Shown piece after piece: positions 35,876 to 45,419 of a DNA stretch of 61,627 nt. The position numbers and the translations under genes were made by a program. Below the pieces are notes generated by a model. The model searched no databases, was not told the origin of the DNA, and was given only the letters and a program-made list of their open reading frames with translations. The DNA lies in the NCBI RefSeq assembly GCF_036567765.1, contig NZ_DATCTU010000011.1, forward strand, positions 1-61,627. The letters are read 5' to 3'. Source of the DNA: Pseudobacteroides sp. GTDB taxonomy: Bacteria; Bacillota; Clostridia; Acetivibrionales; DSM-2933. How positions within the stretch are numbered: the stretch's first letter is position 1; every line of letters begins with the position of its first letter.

Positions 35876-37636
35876 TTGCCATTTGACGGTATAGTAGTAA
35901 AGTCCATAGTTAAAGAACTATCAGAAACACTTATAGGAAGCAGAATTGAAAAAATATTTCAGCCGGAATCCGATGAAATAATTATAAATATACGAGCCAA
36001 GGGCCAGAACTATAAGCTTTTACTCAGTGCAAGCCCAAATTATCCCAGAATTCATTTCACAGATTCATCAAAAGAAAACCCCGCAACCCCACCGGTTTTC
36101 TGCATGCTTCTTAGAAAGCACTTATCCGGCGGAAAAGTAACAGGAGTAGAGTTTCATGATTTTGAAAGGATAATCAGCCTTTATATCGAATCATTAAATG
36201 AGCTTGGGGATTTGACAAAAAAACATCTCATAATCGAAATAATGGGAAGGCACAGCAATATTATTCTTACCAACGACGAGGGAAGAATACTTGATTCAAT
36301 AAAGCATGTTGATAATGAGGTAAGCCGAATAAGAGAAGTTATGCCCGGAAGGCAGTATATTATGCCTCCAGCCCAAGACAAGCTGAACCCAGAGTTTATT
36401 GATCCTGCAAAATTTGTTGGGGATGGAGCAGCTGATTGCAAGACAAATACAGAAAAATTCCTCCTTAATAATATAAAAGGTTTTAGCCCTCTTATTTGCA
36501 GAGAAATAACTTATCTCTCGGGAGTTGATGACAGGGTTTCCCTTGAAGACCTGACCCAGGAAAAAATCGCAAATCTCGTAAGTGTATTGAAAAGCGTTTT
36601 TGAATCAATAATTACATCCAGCTTTAAGCCATGCATAGTTTTTGACTCTCAGGACATGGTTAAACCCATCGAATTTCATTGCCTTGACTTAAAGCAGTAT
36701 GGCTATGTAAAGCACTATACCACCATGAATCAAGCTTTGGATGCTTTTTATAAAGAGAAGGACAGAAATGAAAGAGCCAAGCAGAAAAAATCGGATGTTT
36801 TAAAGGTGTTAAACAACAACCTTGACAGGTGCAATAAAAAGCTATCTCTTCAGCAGGAAAAAATGCGGGAGGTATCAGACAGGGATGACTTAAAGCTTTA
36901 TGGTGAATTGTTAACTGCTAACATATACAGCATTCCCAAAAACGCCAAGTCTGTATGTCTTTTAAACTACTACAGCGAGAATAACGACACAATTGAAATT
37001 CAACTGGACCCGGATCTTACACCCCAGGAAAATGCACAGAAGTACTTTAAGCAGTATAATAAGGCTAAAAGTGCATACCTATCCACCAGCAAACAAATGG
37101 AAGAAAACGTTAAGGAAATAGAGTACCTGGAAGGCGTCCTTCAAATGCTGGACAACTGCAGCACACTGCAGGAAATAAACGAGGTGAGGCAGGAACTGGC
37201 AGAGGAGGGCTATCTATCAAAAAGAAACAAGAACAGCATAAATAAAAAGGACAAACCGTCAAGCCCTCATCATTTCAAATCCTCAGACGGCTTTGAAATA
37301 CTTGTAGGGAAAAATAACCGACAGAATGACCTTTTAACCATGAAACAAGCTTCCAGCTGGGATGTTTGGCTTCATACCCGTAATATTCCCGGCTCCCATG
37401 TAATTATAAAGAGCAATAGGCAAAGTATTCCTGACAGGACACTGCTGGAAGCTGCAATTATCGCTGCATACCACAGCAAGGCAAAAAATTCATCAAATAC
37501 TCCGGTTGATTATACTGCCGTAAAAAACGTGAAAAAGGCTCCTGGAGCAAAGCCTGGAATGGTTAACTATGATAATTTTAAAACGATTATTGTTGCCCCT
37601 GATGAAAGCTTGATTAATAAGCTCAAGGCAGATTAA
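35876..37636 (+). CDS. rqcH: RqcH (NFACT/Rqc2 family), ribosome-associated quality control
   Basis: RqcH binds stalled 50S-peptidyl-tRNA complexes and recruits tRNA-Ala to add C-terminal alanine tails that mark nascent chains for degradation. The 586 residues show NFACT-N (1-220) beginning MPFDGIVV, helix-hairpin and coiled-coil regions (about 270-440), and NFACT-R (about 465-570) with SSDGFEILVGKNNRQND and DVWLHTRNIPGSHV. The start is a TTG at 35876: AAAGGAG lies eight bases upstream and it gives the normal N-terminus; a GTG nine bases earlier overlaps that site. The Asp-Arg pair used in tRNA binding reads Glu97-Arg98. Confidence 0.94.
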   Translation: MPFDGIVVKSIVKELSETLIGSRIEKIFQPESDEIIINIRAKGQNYKLLLSASPNYPRIHFTDSSKENPATPPVFCMLLRKHLSGGKVTGVEFHDFERIISLYIESLNELGDLTKKHLIIEIMGRHSNIILTNDEGRILDSIKHVDNEVSRIREVMPGRQYIMPPAQDKLNPEFIDPAKFVGDGAADCKTNTEKFLLNNIKGFSPLICREITYLSGVDDRVSLEDLTQEKIANLVSVLKSVFESIITSSFKPCIVFDSQDMVKPIEFHCLDLKQYGYVKHYTTMNQALDAFYKEKDRNERAKQKKSDVLKVLNNNLDRCNKKLSLQQEKMREVSDRDDLKLYGELLTANIYSIPKNAKSVCLLNYYSENNDTIEIQLDPDLTPQENAQKYFKQYNKAKSAYLSTSKQMEENVKEIEYLEGVLQMLDNCSTLQEINEVRQELAEEGYLSKRNKNSINKKDKPSSPHHFKSSDGFEILVGKNNRQNDLLTMKQASSWDVWLHTRNIPGSHVIIKSNRQSIPDRTLLEAAIIAAYHSKAKNSSNTPVDYTAVKNVKKAPGAKPGMVNYDNFKTIIVAPDESLINKLKAD

Positions 37637-37664
37637 AACTCTTTGAATTGATTGTATCAAATGC

Positions 37665-38759
37665 TTAAACGGAAGTCATGGATAGGCCCCTGTTTTTCAG
37701 TGCGTCAATAAATTTATACATGCCATCCTTGTCAACACAGAACTCAAGTGCATCTTCGACAGATATTCTGTCCTGTGCAAGCAAGTCTGTTATGGATTTA
37801 TCGAGAAGCTGCATGCCCATTGCTCCGCCCATTTGTATGGAAGAGTTTAATGCTGTTGACTTTCCTTCCCTTATCTGATTGCTTATAGCCGGTGTGACGA
37901 CCATGATTTCAAGGGCAGCTACCCTACCCTTGTTATTTTTTTCCGGTATAAGTCTTTGGGATATAACGGCCTTTAATGCAGTAGAAACCTGAACCCTTAT
38001 CTGTTGCTGTTGGTGAGGCGGAAAAACATCTATCATTCTGTCAATGGTTTTTGCAGCTCCAAGGGTATGAAGTGTGGAAAGAACCAGATGGCCCGTCTCA
38101 GCAGCCGTAACAGCAATACTTATTGATTCTATGTCCCTCATCTCACCTATGAATATTACGTCAGGGTCTTCCCTTAGTGCTGCCCTGAGTGCATTATTAT
38201 AGGTCTTGCTGTCATGTCCGATTTCTCTTTGATTTACTATACACTTGTCATGATTGAAAATATACTCAACCGGGTCCTCAAGGGTGAGTATATGACCATC
38301 CTTTGATGAATTGATCTCGTTTATTATGGATGCAACAGTGGTTGACTTTCCGCTTCCGGTGGGTCCTGTAACAAGTATCAGCCCTTCCTTTATTTCACTG
38401 ATTTGCTTTACTACCGGCGGAAGGTTTAAAGAAGAGAATGAGGGTATGTTTGAAGCTAAAGCACGGAAAACCATGGCTATTGATCCCCTCTGAAAAAATG
38501 CGTTAACTCTGAATCTGGAGACATTAGGCACTGTCATTGAAAAATCAACTTCTCCTACAGATGTCAAATGCTCCATCTTTTCCTTATCCATGCAAGCTCG
38601 TGCGTACTGCATTGTATCATCAAAAGTCAGCTTATCTGTCTCAACCTGCTTCATGTGTCCGTTAATTCTGAAGCATGGTGCTCTTCCTGTTGTTATATGA
38701 ATATCGGAAGCTCTGTTGTCAACTGCCATCTTTAATAATTGATTAAGCTCTATAATCAT
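37665..38759 (-). CDS. pilT: PilT-type retraction ATPase
   Basis: A 364-residue secretion ATPase of the PilT group, which powers type IV pilus retraction. It has the N-terminal PAS-like domain, Walker A GPTGSGKSTT (about 131-140), the Asp box with LEDPVEYIF, Walker B FIGEMRD and the His box TGHLVLSTLHT. The AIRNLIRE motif of PilT is represented by ISNQIREGK. The ATG at 38759 has AAGGAG six bases upstream; an ATG two codons earlier touches that site. No other pilus gene is in the window. Upstream (38881-38902) is an 11-base tandem repeat. Confidence 0.9.
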   Translation of the reverse strand: MIIELNQLLKMAVDNRASDIHITTGRAPCFRINGHMKQVETDKLTFDDTMQYARACMDKEKMEHLTSVGEVDFSMTVPNVSRFRVNAFFQRGSIAMVFRALASNIPSFSSLNLPPVVKQISEIKEGLILVTGPTGSGKSTTVASIINEINSSKDGHILTLEDPVEYIFNHDKCIVNQREIGHDSKTYNNALRAALREDPDVIFIGEMRDIESISIAVTAAETGHLVLSTLHTLGAAKTIDRMIDVFPPHQQQQIRVQVSTALKAVISQRLIPEKNNKGRVAALEIMVVTPAISNQIREGKSTALNSSIQMGGAMGMQLLDKSITDLLAQDRISVEDALEFCVDKDGMYKFIDALKNRGLSMTSV

Positions 38760-38880
38760 AGACATCTCCTTGATAGATTTTACTTATTCCTTTAGGGATT
38801 ATGAAAAAAGAATATTGAAGATTTATGAATTGAGATATTTCTTAAATCAAATTATATATCGGCATTTTTCTTTATATTTT

Positions 38881-38902
38881 TTACACCTAAATTACACCTA
38901 AA
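38881..38902. promoter_or_regulatory. 11-bp tandem repeat upstream of pilT
   Basis: TTACACCTAAA occurs twice in direct tandem, about one helical turn apart, in the 150-base gap between pilT (-) and the end of the upstream giant gene. A binding site for a regulator of pilT is possible; nothing else supports it. Confidence 0.3.
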
Positions 38903-38911
38903 TTGAAATAT

Positions 38912-41900
38912 TTATTGTGCCACATTTCCTAGTCTTTTTAGTTTATTCCAGCCTACCTTAACACCCATAAGTGCAGAAAGGATGGACTTATAAACAACAT
39001 AGGTCATTAGCTGCCTGTAAACAATCCTCTGAATGAACAAAGATATGAGAGGTCTCTTTTTTTCTCCCTCAAGGTGAAAGGCATAGCATGTTATGAGTAA
39101 ATCTATCAGGAAGAAGACTATATAGGTAATTACAGTTTCAATTCTATGGCCTCCTATAATTCCTAAGAAAAACAATACATCTGTCAATGGAGATAAAGAT
39201 TGAAATACAACCTGGTAGAGCCATGTGTTAGGCAGTGCGATAAACCCAAGAGTTTTCTGCTTCTTGGAAAACAATGCATCCCTATGCTTCCACAGGCATT
39301 GAAGAGTTCCATAGGACCATCTTACCCTTTGCTTAAGCAAACTTTTCAAATCCTCAGGTGCCTCAGTATATGCCTTTGCCCCTTCTTCATAAACAATTTT
39401 ATAGCCCTGCCTCAAAAATGTCAGTGTAATATCCGCATCCTCTGCCAATGTATCCTCTTTATAATACCCGGCACTTGCAACCAGCTCTTTTCTCCATGCA
39501 CCAATTGCACCAGGAACAACCGTAATGCAGTTTAACGCATCAAACGCTCTTCTCTCAAGGTTCAGTCCTGTCACATATTCTACATGCTGCCAAGTAGTCC
39601 ATATGTTACCTACATTTCCAACCTTAACATTACCTGATACGGCTGCAACATTTTTATCTATAAAGTGACGTACAAGAAGTGAAATAGCATCCTTCGATAT
39701 AACAGTATCTGCATCCAACACCACTACAATTTCTCCGTCAGCCTCCATAAACCCTCTGTTAACGGCAGAGGACTTCCCTCCGTTTGCCTTGTTTATCAGC
39801 CTGACTTTCTCTACATCCCTGTAAGCCTTCTCTACCACATCTGCGGTATTATCCTTCGAGCCATCGTTTACAACTAATACTTCCAGGTTTTCATAGTCGC
39901 TCTGCAAAAGGGAGTCTACAGTTTTGCATATCACTTTTTCTTCATTATATGCAGCAACAACAATACTTACTATAGGATTAAAATTTCTTACATTGTCAAA
40001 CTTTTTTCTTAAATAGTTTCTCCTCTGCATCGTTGCAAAGAAAATCAAAAATACAAACCTTATAAGTCCGATTGCTGTGGCCAGATAGAAAAACTTTGTC
40101 AGTACTTCAGGCAGGAACTTAAGGACCACATTAACAAATGAATATACCTTTCCAAGAGACAGATTAAATGCGTCAGCTGCCGGCATAACCTCTTTTTCAT
40201 CCATTCCCATCAATTGCCCAACCGATACAAACTTCATCCCCTTATCCCTTAGCATTTCAATTACGTGTGGAAGTGCCCTAACTGTTTGGGTTCTATCTCC
40301 GCCGCTGTCATGCATTAATATTATATTGCCGCTGCCCAGCCCATCTTCTATATTTTGAATTATTCCGTCCGAATCACGTTCCTCCCAGTCCAGTGAGTCA
40401 ATATAGTTCCCGATCATTCTATAACCAAGATCGTTAATGTTAACAAATGTATTTAATGCTTTTTCTTCAGAAACATCAACCCCACTGTCATAAGGAGGCC
40501 GAAACAGAATTGTACCATGACCTGTTGCATTCTCAATAATGCTATTGGTCATTTTAAGCTCTTTTTCAGTATTTTCAGAGCTTTCCATCATTGTATCTAT
40601 GTGATTATATGTATGATTTCCAATTTCGTGTCCTTCTATATAAATTCTCGATATGAGATCGGGAAATTTTTCTCCGTTAGAGCCTACAATAAAGAATGTT
40701 GCTTTAACATTGTATTTCTTTAATATATCAAGAATCTGCGGTGTATATCTAGGATCAGGCCCATCGTCAAATGTCAGTGCAATGGATTTTTTATCCTTTG
40801 TAGATGTGCTTTTTACTTTGCTTTGCATTGGATATGAAATATAGTTTTCTTTTTCTATATAACCGTTGTCATCAAACTTAAAAACCCTTATTCCATTTGT
40901 TTTGGGAACATATCCTTCTACTATCTCCCCATCCCCTTCAAAAATAAACTCTTCAACAAGCTGGGGCCTCACAAATCTGTCGGTGTCTATAATTTTATTG
41001 CGAGCTGCATATAGCAAGTTCCATATGCTCATATCCTCGCTACCTAGCCTCCACAGCCCTATAGAATTTATACCGTTCTCTGCTGCAATTCTAAATTGGT
41101 TATAAAACACCGATGCATCATTGAAATAAATAATATGCTCCTTGTCTTTGGCTTTATACTCCAAAACCGGTGCTTTACTTCGTCCATCCCATGAAAAAGC
41201 TGCCTTACTGTCACTTGCTATTTGCATTATCTGATTAAAGGTAAGGCTCACTCCCTGTTCGCTTGATCCCTTTTTCCAGTCATATCCATACATGCCTATG
41301 CCCGCAATGAGTTTGTCCTTTTCCAATTTGTACTTTGAAAGGTTACTTTTAAACCACTCCATGGATGAAACAGGCCCAGGCCGTGTAGAGTTTGTATGCT
41401 CGTCATAAAGCATCATTACAATCTTATCAGCTGCTTTGGAGAGTCCAACATAGTCAAAGGATTTATTGTTTATCTGCACATCCACAATAAGCATTAGCCC
41501 TTCTTTTTTCAAAGCCTTTTTAAGCTTAACCACAAACTCTGTATAATTCTTTTTAAATTTTGAATCTATACATTCAAAATCCAGATTTAATCCCTCATAC
41601 CTATTTTTAACAAGAATCCCGGTTAATTTCCTAATAAGCTGGTCCTGCTGCTTTTTATCTTTAAGCAAGCTATTTACATAAGCCCCATCCCATTTATCAC
41701 CAATATAGTTGCTAAGGGAAGGAATAACAGATATATTGTGCTTTCTAGCTATGTTGTCAATCTCTTTTTGCGGTTTGTATTCCAATACATGCTTTTTGTT
41801 GATGGACAGCCAATCAGTTATTAAAACATTTATTTTATCAACATTCTTTTCAAAAGATATTCTGCTTTTTCCATCCCATGTTACATAAAAGGCGTAAACT

Positions 41901-42946
41901 TCTGTCTTACAGCCAAAAGCAGGGTTGGATATTTTCAATTGTTGTGTTTCCTCAGCTTCCAAAGCGTCAAGATCCACAGCATAATTGCCTGATTTGTTGT
42001 CTGCATCGGCATATGCTCTTAGGCTCAGTCCAAAAAGAACTACAACAGTCATTATCAGAATAAAAAAGGCAGCAGATATCCTTTTAACCATGATCCATCT
42101 GGTACCGCTAACATCATGGAATATGTAATTCCCCTCTTCAAACATGTTGTTGGAGGCAAATCCAAACAAGATGCGAACCCAGCTGTAACTGCTTATTATG
42201 ACCAATACAAAAAGTATAGTTAACATATAGATGAGGTTTTGCTGAGAATAATCCATACTTAAAATATCATTCACAGACAAGCTTCCTGTAAGAACTTTTG
42301 ATACACCGTAAGCGTTTTCACAGCTTCCAATAGTTAACATCGCATACTTAATGACTGAACCGCTTATTATGATTCCTGCAATATAGCCAAACAAATATGA
42401 AAGTATATTGAACCTGAATACAAGGAGTATGACTCCAAACAAAACCATAGAGTATTTTGATATTGGAAAGGCTCCGACAAAAATACCCGCTGATGCTGCC
42501 ACCGAGAGCTTTAATATGCTTTTTTCCTTTTTTATTACCCGATTTACAAAAAAATCTATTACCAAATAAAACAGGCCGATCGAAGCAAATGATATTATAA
42601 AATTAAGTATTAAAAATAATGCTGTTTCATTCTTGCTGTATTGCTCTACTGCAAAGAAGCCATCTGTGAACAGTGCACTCACTAACCCATAAATTTTATC
42701 GGATGATGCAATATTCTCCCATACTTTAGAAAATACAGTAAAGACAAATGGTACTACAAGCGAAACTCCGAACCCCAAAACAACCGAAATGATATTAAGC
42801 CTCATTAGAAGAACAGCCAATGCCATTAAAATCCCTCTAAATCCGTAAAAAGGCAGCATTCCTATTGCAAGTCCAATGCACACGGAAACAGCTATTTTTT
42901 CTGTTGATTTGAAAGAAAACAAGGATGAAATAAACCTTCTAACCAT
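38912..42946 (-). CDS. Giant DUF2062-GH18-polysaccharide deacetylase-GT2 fusion (exopolysaccharide synthesis/processing)
   Basis: A 1344-residue membrane protein. Residues 1-290 hold two DUF2062-like membrane modules that repeat each other (GxxxGxxP...LRxNIxS). A further helix (about 291-312) leads to an extracytoplasmic glycoside hydrolase 18 domain (about 340-660) with LNLDFE and acid Glu458, then a NodB-type deacetylase (about 715-915) with TFDDG at 725-729 and HTYNH at 778-782. After helices near 950 comes a processive GT2 domain with AAYNEE, DAD (1078-1080), ED (1169-1170) and QRVRW (1206-1210), and C-terminal helices. The parts match the jobs of PgaB (deacetylase plus hydrolase) and PgaC (synthase), so a poly-N-acetylglucosamine-like polymer is likely. 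GAGGTGGGG precedes the ATG at 42946. It lies 59 bases after rsgI with no terminator between. Confidence 0.85.
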   Translation of the reverse strand: MVRRFISSLFSFKSTEKIAVSVCIGLAIGMLPFYGFRGILMALAVLLMRLNIISVVLGFGVSLVVPFVFTVFSKVWENIASSDKIYGLVSALFTDGFFAVEQYSKNETALFLILNFIISFASIGLFYLVIDFFVNRVIKKEKSILKLSVAASAGIFVGAFPISKYSMVLFGVILLVFRFNILSYLFGYIAGIIISGSVIKYAMLTIGSCENAYGVSKVLTGSLSVNDILSMDYSQQNLIYMLTILFVLVIISSYSWVRILFGFASNNMFEEGNYIFHDVSGTRWIMVKRISAAFFILIMTVVVLFGLSLRAYADADNKSGNYAVDLDALEAEETQQLKISNPAFGCKTEVYAFYVTWDGKSRISFEKNVDKINVLITDWLSINKKHVLEYKPQKEIDNIARKHNISVIPSLSNYIGDKWDGAYVNSLLKDKKQQDQLIRKLTGILVKNRYEGLNLDFECIDSKFKKNYTEFVVKLKKALKKEGLMLIVDVQINNKSFDYVGLSKAADKIVMMLYDEHTNSTRPGPVSSMEWFKSNLSKYKLEKDKLIAGIGMYGYDWKKGSSEQGVSLTFNQIMQIASDSKAAFSWDGRSKAPVLEYKAKDKEHIIYFNDASVFYNQFRIAAENGINSIGLWRLGSEDMSIWNLLYAARNKIIDTDRFVRPQLVEEFIFEGDGEIVEGYVPKTNGIRVFKFDDNGYIEKENYISYPMQSKVKSTSTKDKKSIALTFDDGPDPRYTPQILDILKKYNVKATFFIVGSNGEKFPDLISRIYIEGHEIGNHTYNHIDTMMESSENTEKELKMTNSIIENATGHGTILFRPPYDSGVDVSEEKALNTFVNINDLGYRMIGNYIDSLDWEERDSDGIIQNIEDGLGSGNIILMHDSGGDRTQTVRALPHVIEMLRDKGMKFVSVGQLMGMDEKEVMPAADAFNLSLGKVYSFVNVVLKFLPEVLTKFFYLATAIGLIRFVFLIFFATMQRRNYLRKKFDNVRNFNPIVSIVVAAYNEEKVICKTVDSLLQSDYENLEVLVVNDGSKDNTADVVEKAYRDVEKVRLINKANGGKSSAVNRGFMEADGEIVVVLDADTVISKDAISLLVRHFIDKNVAAVSGNVKVGNVGNIWTTWQHVEYVTGLNLERRAFDALNCITVVPGAIGAWRKELVASAGYYKEDTLAEDADITLTFLRQGYKIVYEEGAKAYTEAPEDLKSLLKQRVRWSYGTLQCLWKHRDALFSKKQKTLGFIALPNTWLYQVVFQSLSPLTDVLFFLGIIGGHRIETVITYIVFFLIDLLITCYAFHLEGEKKRPLISLFIQRIVYRQLMTYVVYKSILSALMGVKVGWNKLKRLGNVAQ

Positions 42947-43005
42947 AATCCCCACCTCTAAAAACAAAATAATCAAGTGATGTTGAAACCTTTTTCTTTA
43001 TATAT

Positions 43006-44580
43006 CTAATTCTTCCCGTTTTTATTTCCCTGCCCTTTGTCACTTTGACCAGTACTTCCTTTTTTAACCTGTCCGGGAGCTGTTTCACTTTTACCTGATT
43101 CATTTTTACCCGAACCGGAAGTTGGCACCGGGGTACTAATCACAGCTGACGGTGTATGGACAGGTGTATTGTGGTCATTTGCATGTGATGTGCTTGTATT
43201 ACTCGCACCAGGTGTCGGAGTATGTGAAGCTGTTGATAAAGACGTTGCTTCTGGTGTCGGTGTTGTTGCAACAGGGTTAGGTGTATGTTTATTGTTGTTC
43301 TTTGCATTATTATCCTTATTGCCATTTCCATTCCCGTTGTTATTCCTGCTATTATCTTCTTCATCAATTGGGTGTGACTCCTTATTGTCTGAGGGTTTTA
43401 AACTGGTCGTCGGTGCAGGAGTATGAATATAGACTATAGAAGGCAATTTATTGTTATCATTTCCTTCATATATATTATCTGATTTCTTTTCATCATCCTT
43501 TTTAGAATCATCATTGCTTTTGTCATTTTCAAGCTTATTTTTGTCCTTCTGATCAGAAAGAGGCGTGATAGTTGGTGTCAGAGAAGGAGTAACAGTTACA
43601 ATGCTGTTATTGCTACTTGCAAGACTCTCATGTGATTTTTTATCGCCTTGAGCTCCCTCTTTGTTTTGTTTACTTTTACCTGACTCTTTTTCTGCTGTAG
43701 CTAACTTGGATATTCCCGGTTTCCCGTTATTTTCTTTAATAAGCTCACTATCAATTGCTGCTTGCCTTTGCTCCTCTTCAAAGTAAGTGTAATCCTTGGT
43801 TGGAAGCAAATTGAATAGTTCTGATATTTTAAGGCTTTTTGCATCTTCCAAGGCTAGCTTAATTCCTTGATTATCAGCATTGGCATATATAGAATAACGG
43901 CCTAGAGACATATTATTTTGATGAGCCTCTTTAAGCTTAATTGGGGAAGTGTGAAATGCAACAAGCTGTAATTCCTTCTTTTCCTTCTTAATCCTGTCTT
44001 TTATTTTTTCAATTAAGCTTCCCATCTCTATATTTAATTTTTGATATTTATCCGATGATATTTTTTCGTCCACCATTAGTGCTCCTGCAACAAGTACAAG
44101 CTTTGTCTTGTCTTGAAAATACCCTAGTTCTGCTGACTTGTTGATAATGTCCATAACACCGTTTTCTGCTTTTTTACCTATAAAATCTATATTCTGGCAT
44201 AGTTCTTCCCCATCTTTATTTAAGGTTTTCACTCCTATTATACTGCTATCCTTGTTTATTTTTAATTCGATGCTTGGGTTTATATCCACATCAATATAAG
44301 CAAATGTTTCATTAACTGCCTGCCTTGAAATGATTGCAAACAATGCTACTATAAATATAAAAACAGCTGCACTTCCAAATGCATAAACCAATTTGCTGTT
44401 CTCCCTTAAAAAACTAAACAGCTGCTTTTTATCGGTATTTATAACATCACTTTCCGAATATTCCACTAAAACCCCAGGAATCAGTTCTTTTTTGTTTCTG
44501 ATTCTTATATAATTTCCCTCATTATTTATAAGAATCGCACCCTTCTCATCTATTTCCAAAACAATACCTTTTAATCTCAT
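43006..44580 (-). CDS. rsgI: Anti-sigma-I factor RsgI with a disordered extracellular tail
   Basis: RsgI spans the membrane, holds SigI inside and senses outside signals. The 524 residues begin with the RsgI N-domain (1-55), then one membrane helix (about 65-86) and the conserved outer domain with DINPSIEL, where the Asn101-Pro102 bond is the autocleavage site known for the family. From about residue 270 the protein is a low-complexity tail rich in Lys, Asn, Pro, Thr and Ser, with many TPTP-like stretches. Clostridial RsgI proteins often end in a carbohydrate-binding or hydrolase module; none is visible here. Its ATG overlaps the sigI stop (ATGA), with GGAGGGGGAG upstream. Confidence 0.92.
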   Translation of the reverse strand: MRLKGIVLEIDEKGAILINNEGNYIRIRNKKELIPGVLVEYSESDVINTDKKQLFSFLRENSKLVYAFGSAAVFIFIVALFAIISRQAVNETFAYIDVDINPSIELKINKDSSIIGVKTLNKDGEELCQNIDFIGKKAENGVMDIINKSAELGYFQDKTKLVLVAGALMVDEKISSDKYQKLNIEMGSLIEKIKDRIKKEKKELQLVAFHTSPIKLKEAHQNNMSLGRYSIYANADNQGIKLALEDAKSLKISELFNLLPTKDYTYFEEEQRQAAIDSELIKENNGKPGISKLATAEKESGKSKQNKEGAQGDKKSHESLASSNNSIVTVTPSLTPTITPLSDQKDKNKLENDKSNDDSKKDDEKKSDNIYEGNDNNKLPSIVYIHTPAPTTSLKPSDNKESHPIDEEDNSRNNNGNGNGNKDNNAKNNNKHTPNPVATTPTPEATSLSTASHTPTPGASNTSTSHANDHNTPVHTPSAVISTPVPTSGSGKNESGKSETAPGQVKKGSTGQSDKGQGNKNGKN

Positions 44581-45320
44581 AATGATACTCCCCCTCCGAG
44601 ATTAAGCAAAAATCCCTTAACTATCTCTAAATCACTTTTTAATACCAGACATGCTGCAATTATGTACTTCCGGTTTCTTTCAACAGTCCTCTCACTGACG
44701 TCTATATTGCTTAATATGTCCTTGACCGGAAGATTTTTCTTATCCATCAGTCTGGCTAACATATTTTTATCGGATGTGATAAACTTCGCAATCCTAATGC
44801 AACTTACCCGAGCATCCTTATGCTTTGGACCATGGCTTATCAGATCTTCAAACCTGATATCAAAATGGCCCAATTCCCTTTTGAATTGCTCGATTTCCGA
44901 TCTTGTTTCAACCTGATCGAAATGTACAATCATGGAATCATTCTCAATGAAATTCATTCTTTGATCCTCATTTGACAAGTAATTTGTAATAGGTATAACA
45001 TTTTTATGCTTAAGCTCTTTCTTAAGATAGTTTTTTACACGACGATCAATAACCAGCTCCGCAAAAGTCAAAAAGTGGGCATTTTTATTGACTTCATAGC
45101 ATTCAATTGCTTCGTTGAAAGCAATAAGCCCTATGCTGTATTCTTCTGAATTATGTGTATCAATGTATTTTTTTGAAGCTTTTGAAACGCATTTTAAAAT
45201 AAACGGCTTGTAATCCTCAATAAACAATTCTTTAAGCTGACTGTTGCCAAGCTTTATTTCTTTTATCGTTTCATTTAGCGAACCGGTTTTATTTTTCTTG
45301 CTTCTCTTTATACCAAACAC
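44577..45320 (-). CDS. sigI: RNA polymerase sigma factor SigI
   Basis: A 247-residue SigI-type sigma factor. The N-terminal half has a sigma-2-like region (EEYSIGLIAFNEAIECYE, FLTFAELVIDRRVKNYLK). The C-terminal half has a SigI-specific helix-turn-helix (PVKDILSNIDVSERTVERNRKYIIA). In clostridia SigI factors turn on polysaccharide-related genes; in Bacillus SigI answers heat and envelope stress. The start is a GTG with AAAGGGGTG eight bases upstream. It overlaps rsgI by four bases, the normal pair. I could not find a convincing SigI-type promoter (AACCCC...CGWA) in the 100-base gap upstream, although AACCCC is present there. Confidence 0.94.
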   Translation of the reverse strand: MFGIKRSKKNKTGSLNETIKEIKLGNSQLKELFIEDYKPFILKCVSKASKKYIDTHNSEEYSIGLIAFNEAIECYEVNKNAHFLTFAELVIDRRVKNYLKKELKHKNVIPITNYLSNEDQRMNFIENDSMIVHFDQVETRSEIEQFKRELGHFDIRFEDLISHGPKHKDARVSCIRIAKFITSDKNMLARLMDKKNLPVKDILSNIDVSERTVERNRKYIIAACLVLKSDLEIVKGFLLNLGGGVSL

Positions 45321-45419
45321 TTATTACACCCCTTTAATATATGGTTTCCATGCTTTAGCATATTTTGTGACGGGGTTGATAAAATAATTTTGACTATATG
45401 GGATTTATTTTGAATTTTT

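Noticed and set aside
43140..43426. Open frames overlapping the rsgI tail
   Set aside because: Low-complexity repeat codons keep several frames open; the rsgI frame is the one with known domains.
45321..45419. SigI-type autoregulated promoter before sigI
   Set aside because: AACCCC is present but no CGWA-like -10 lies at the right distance; not claimed.
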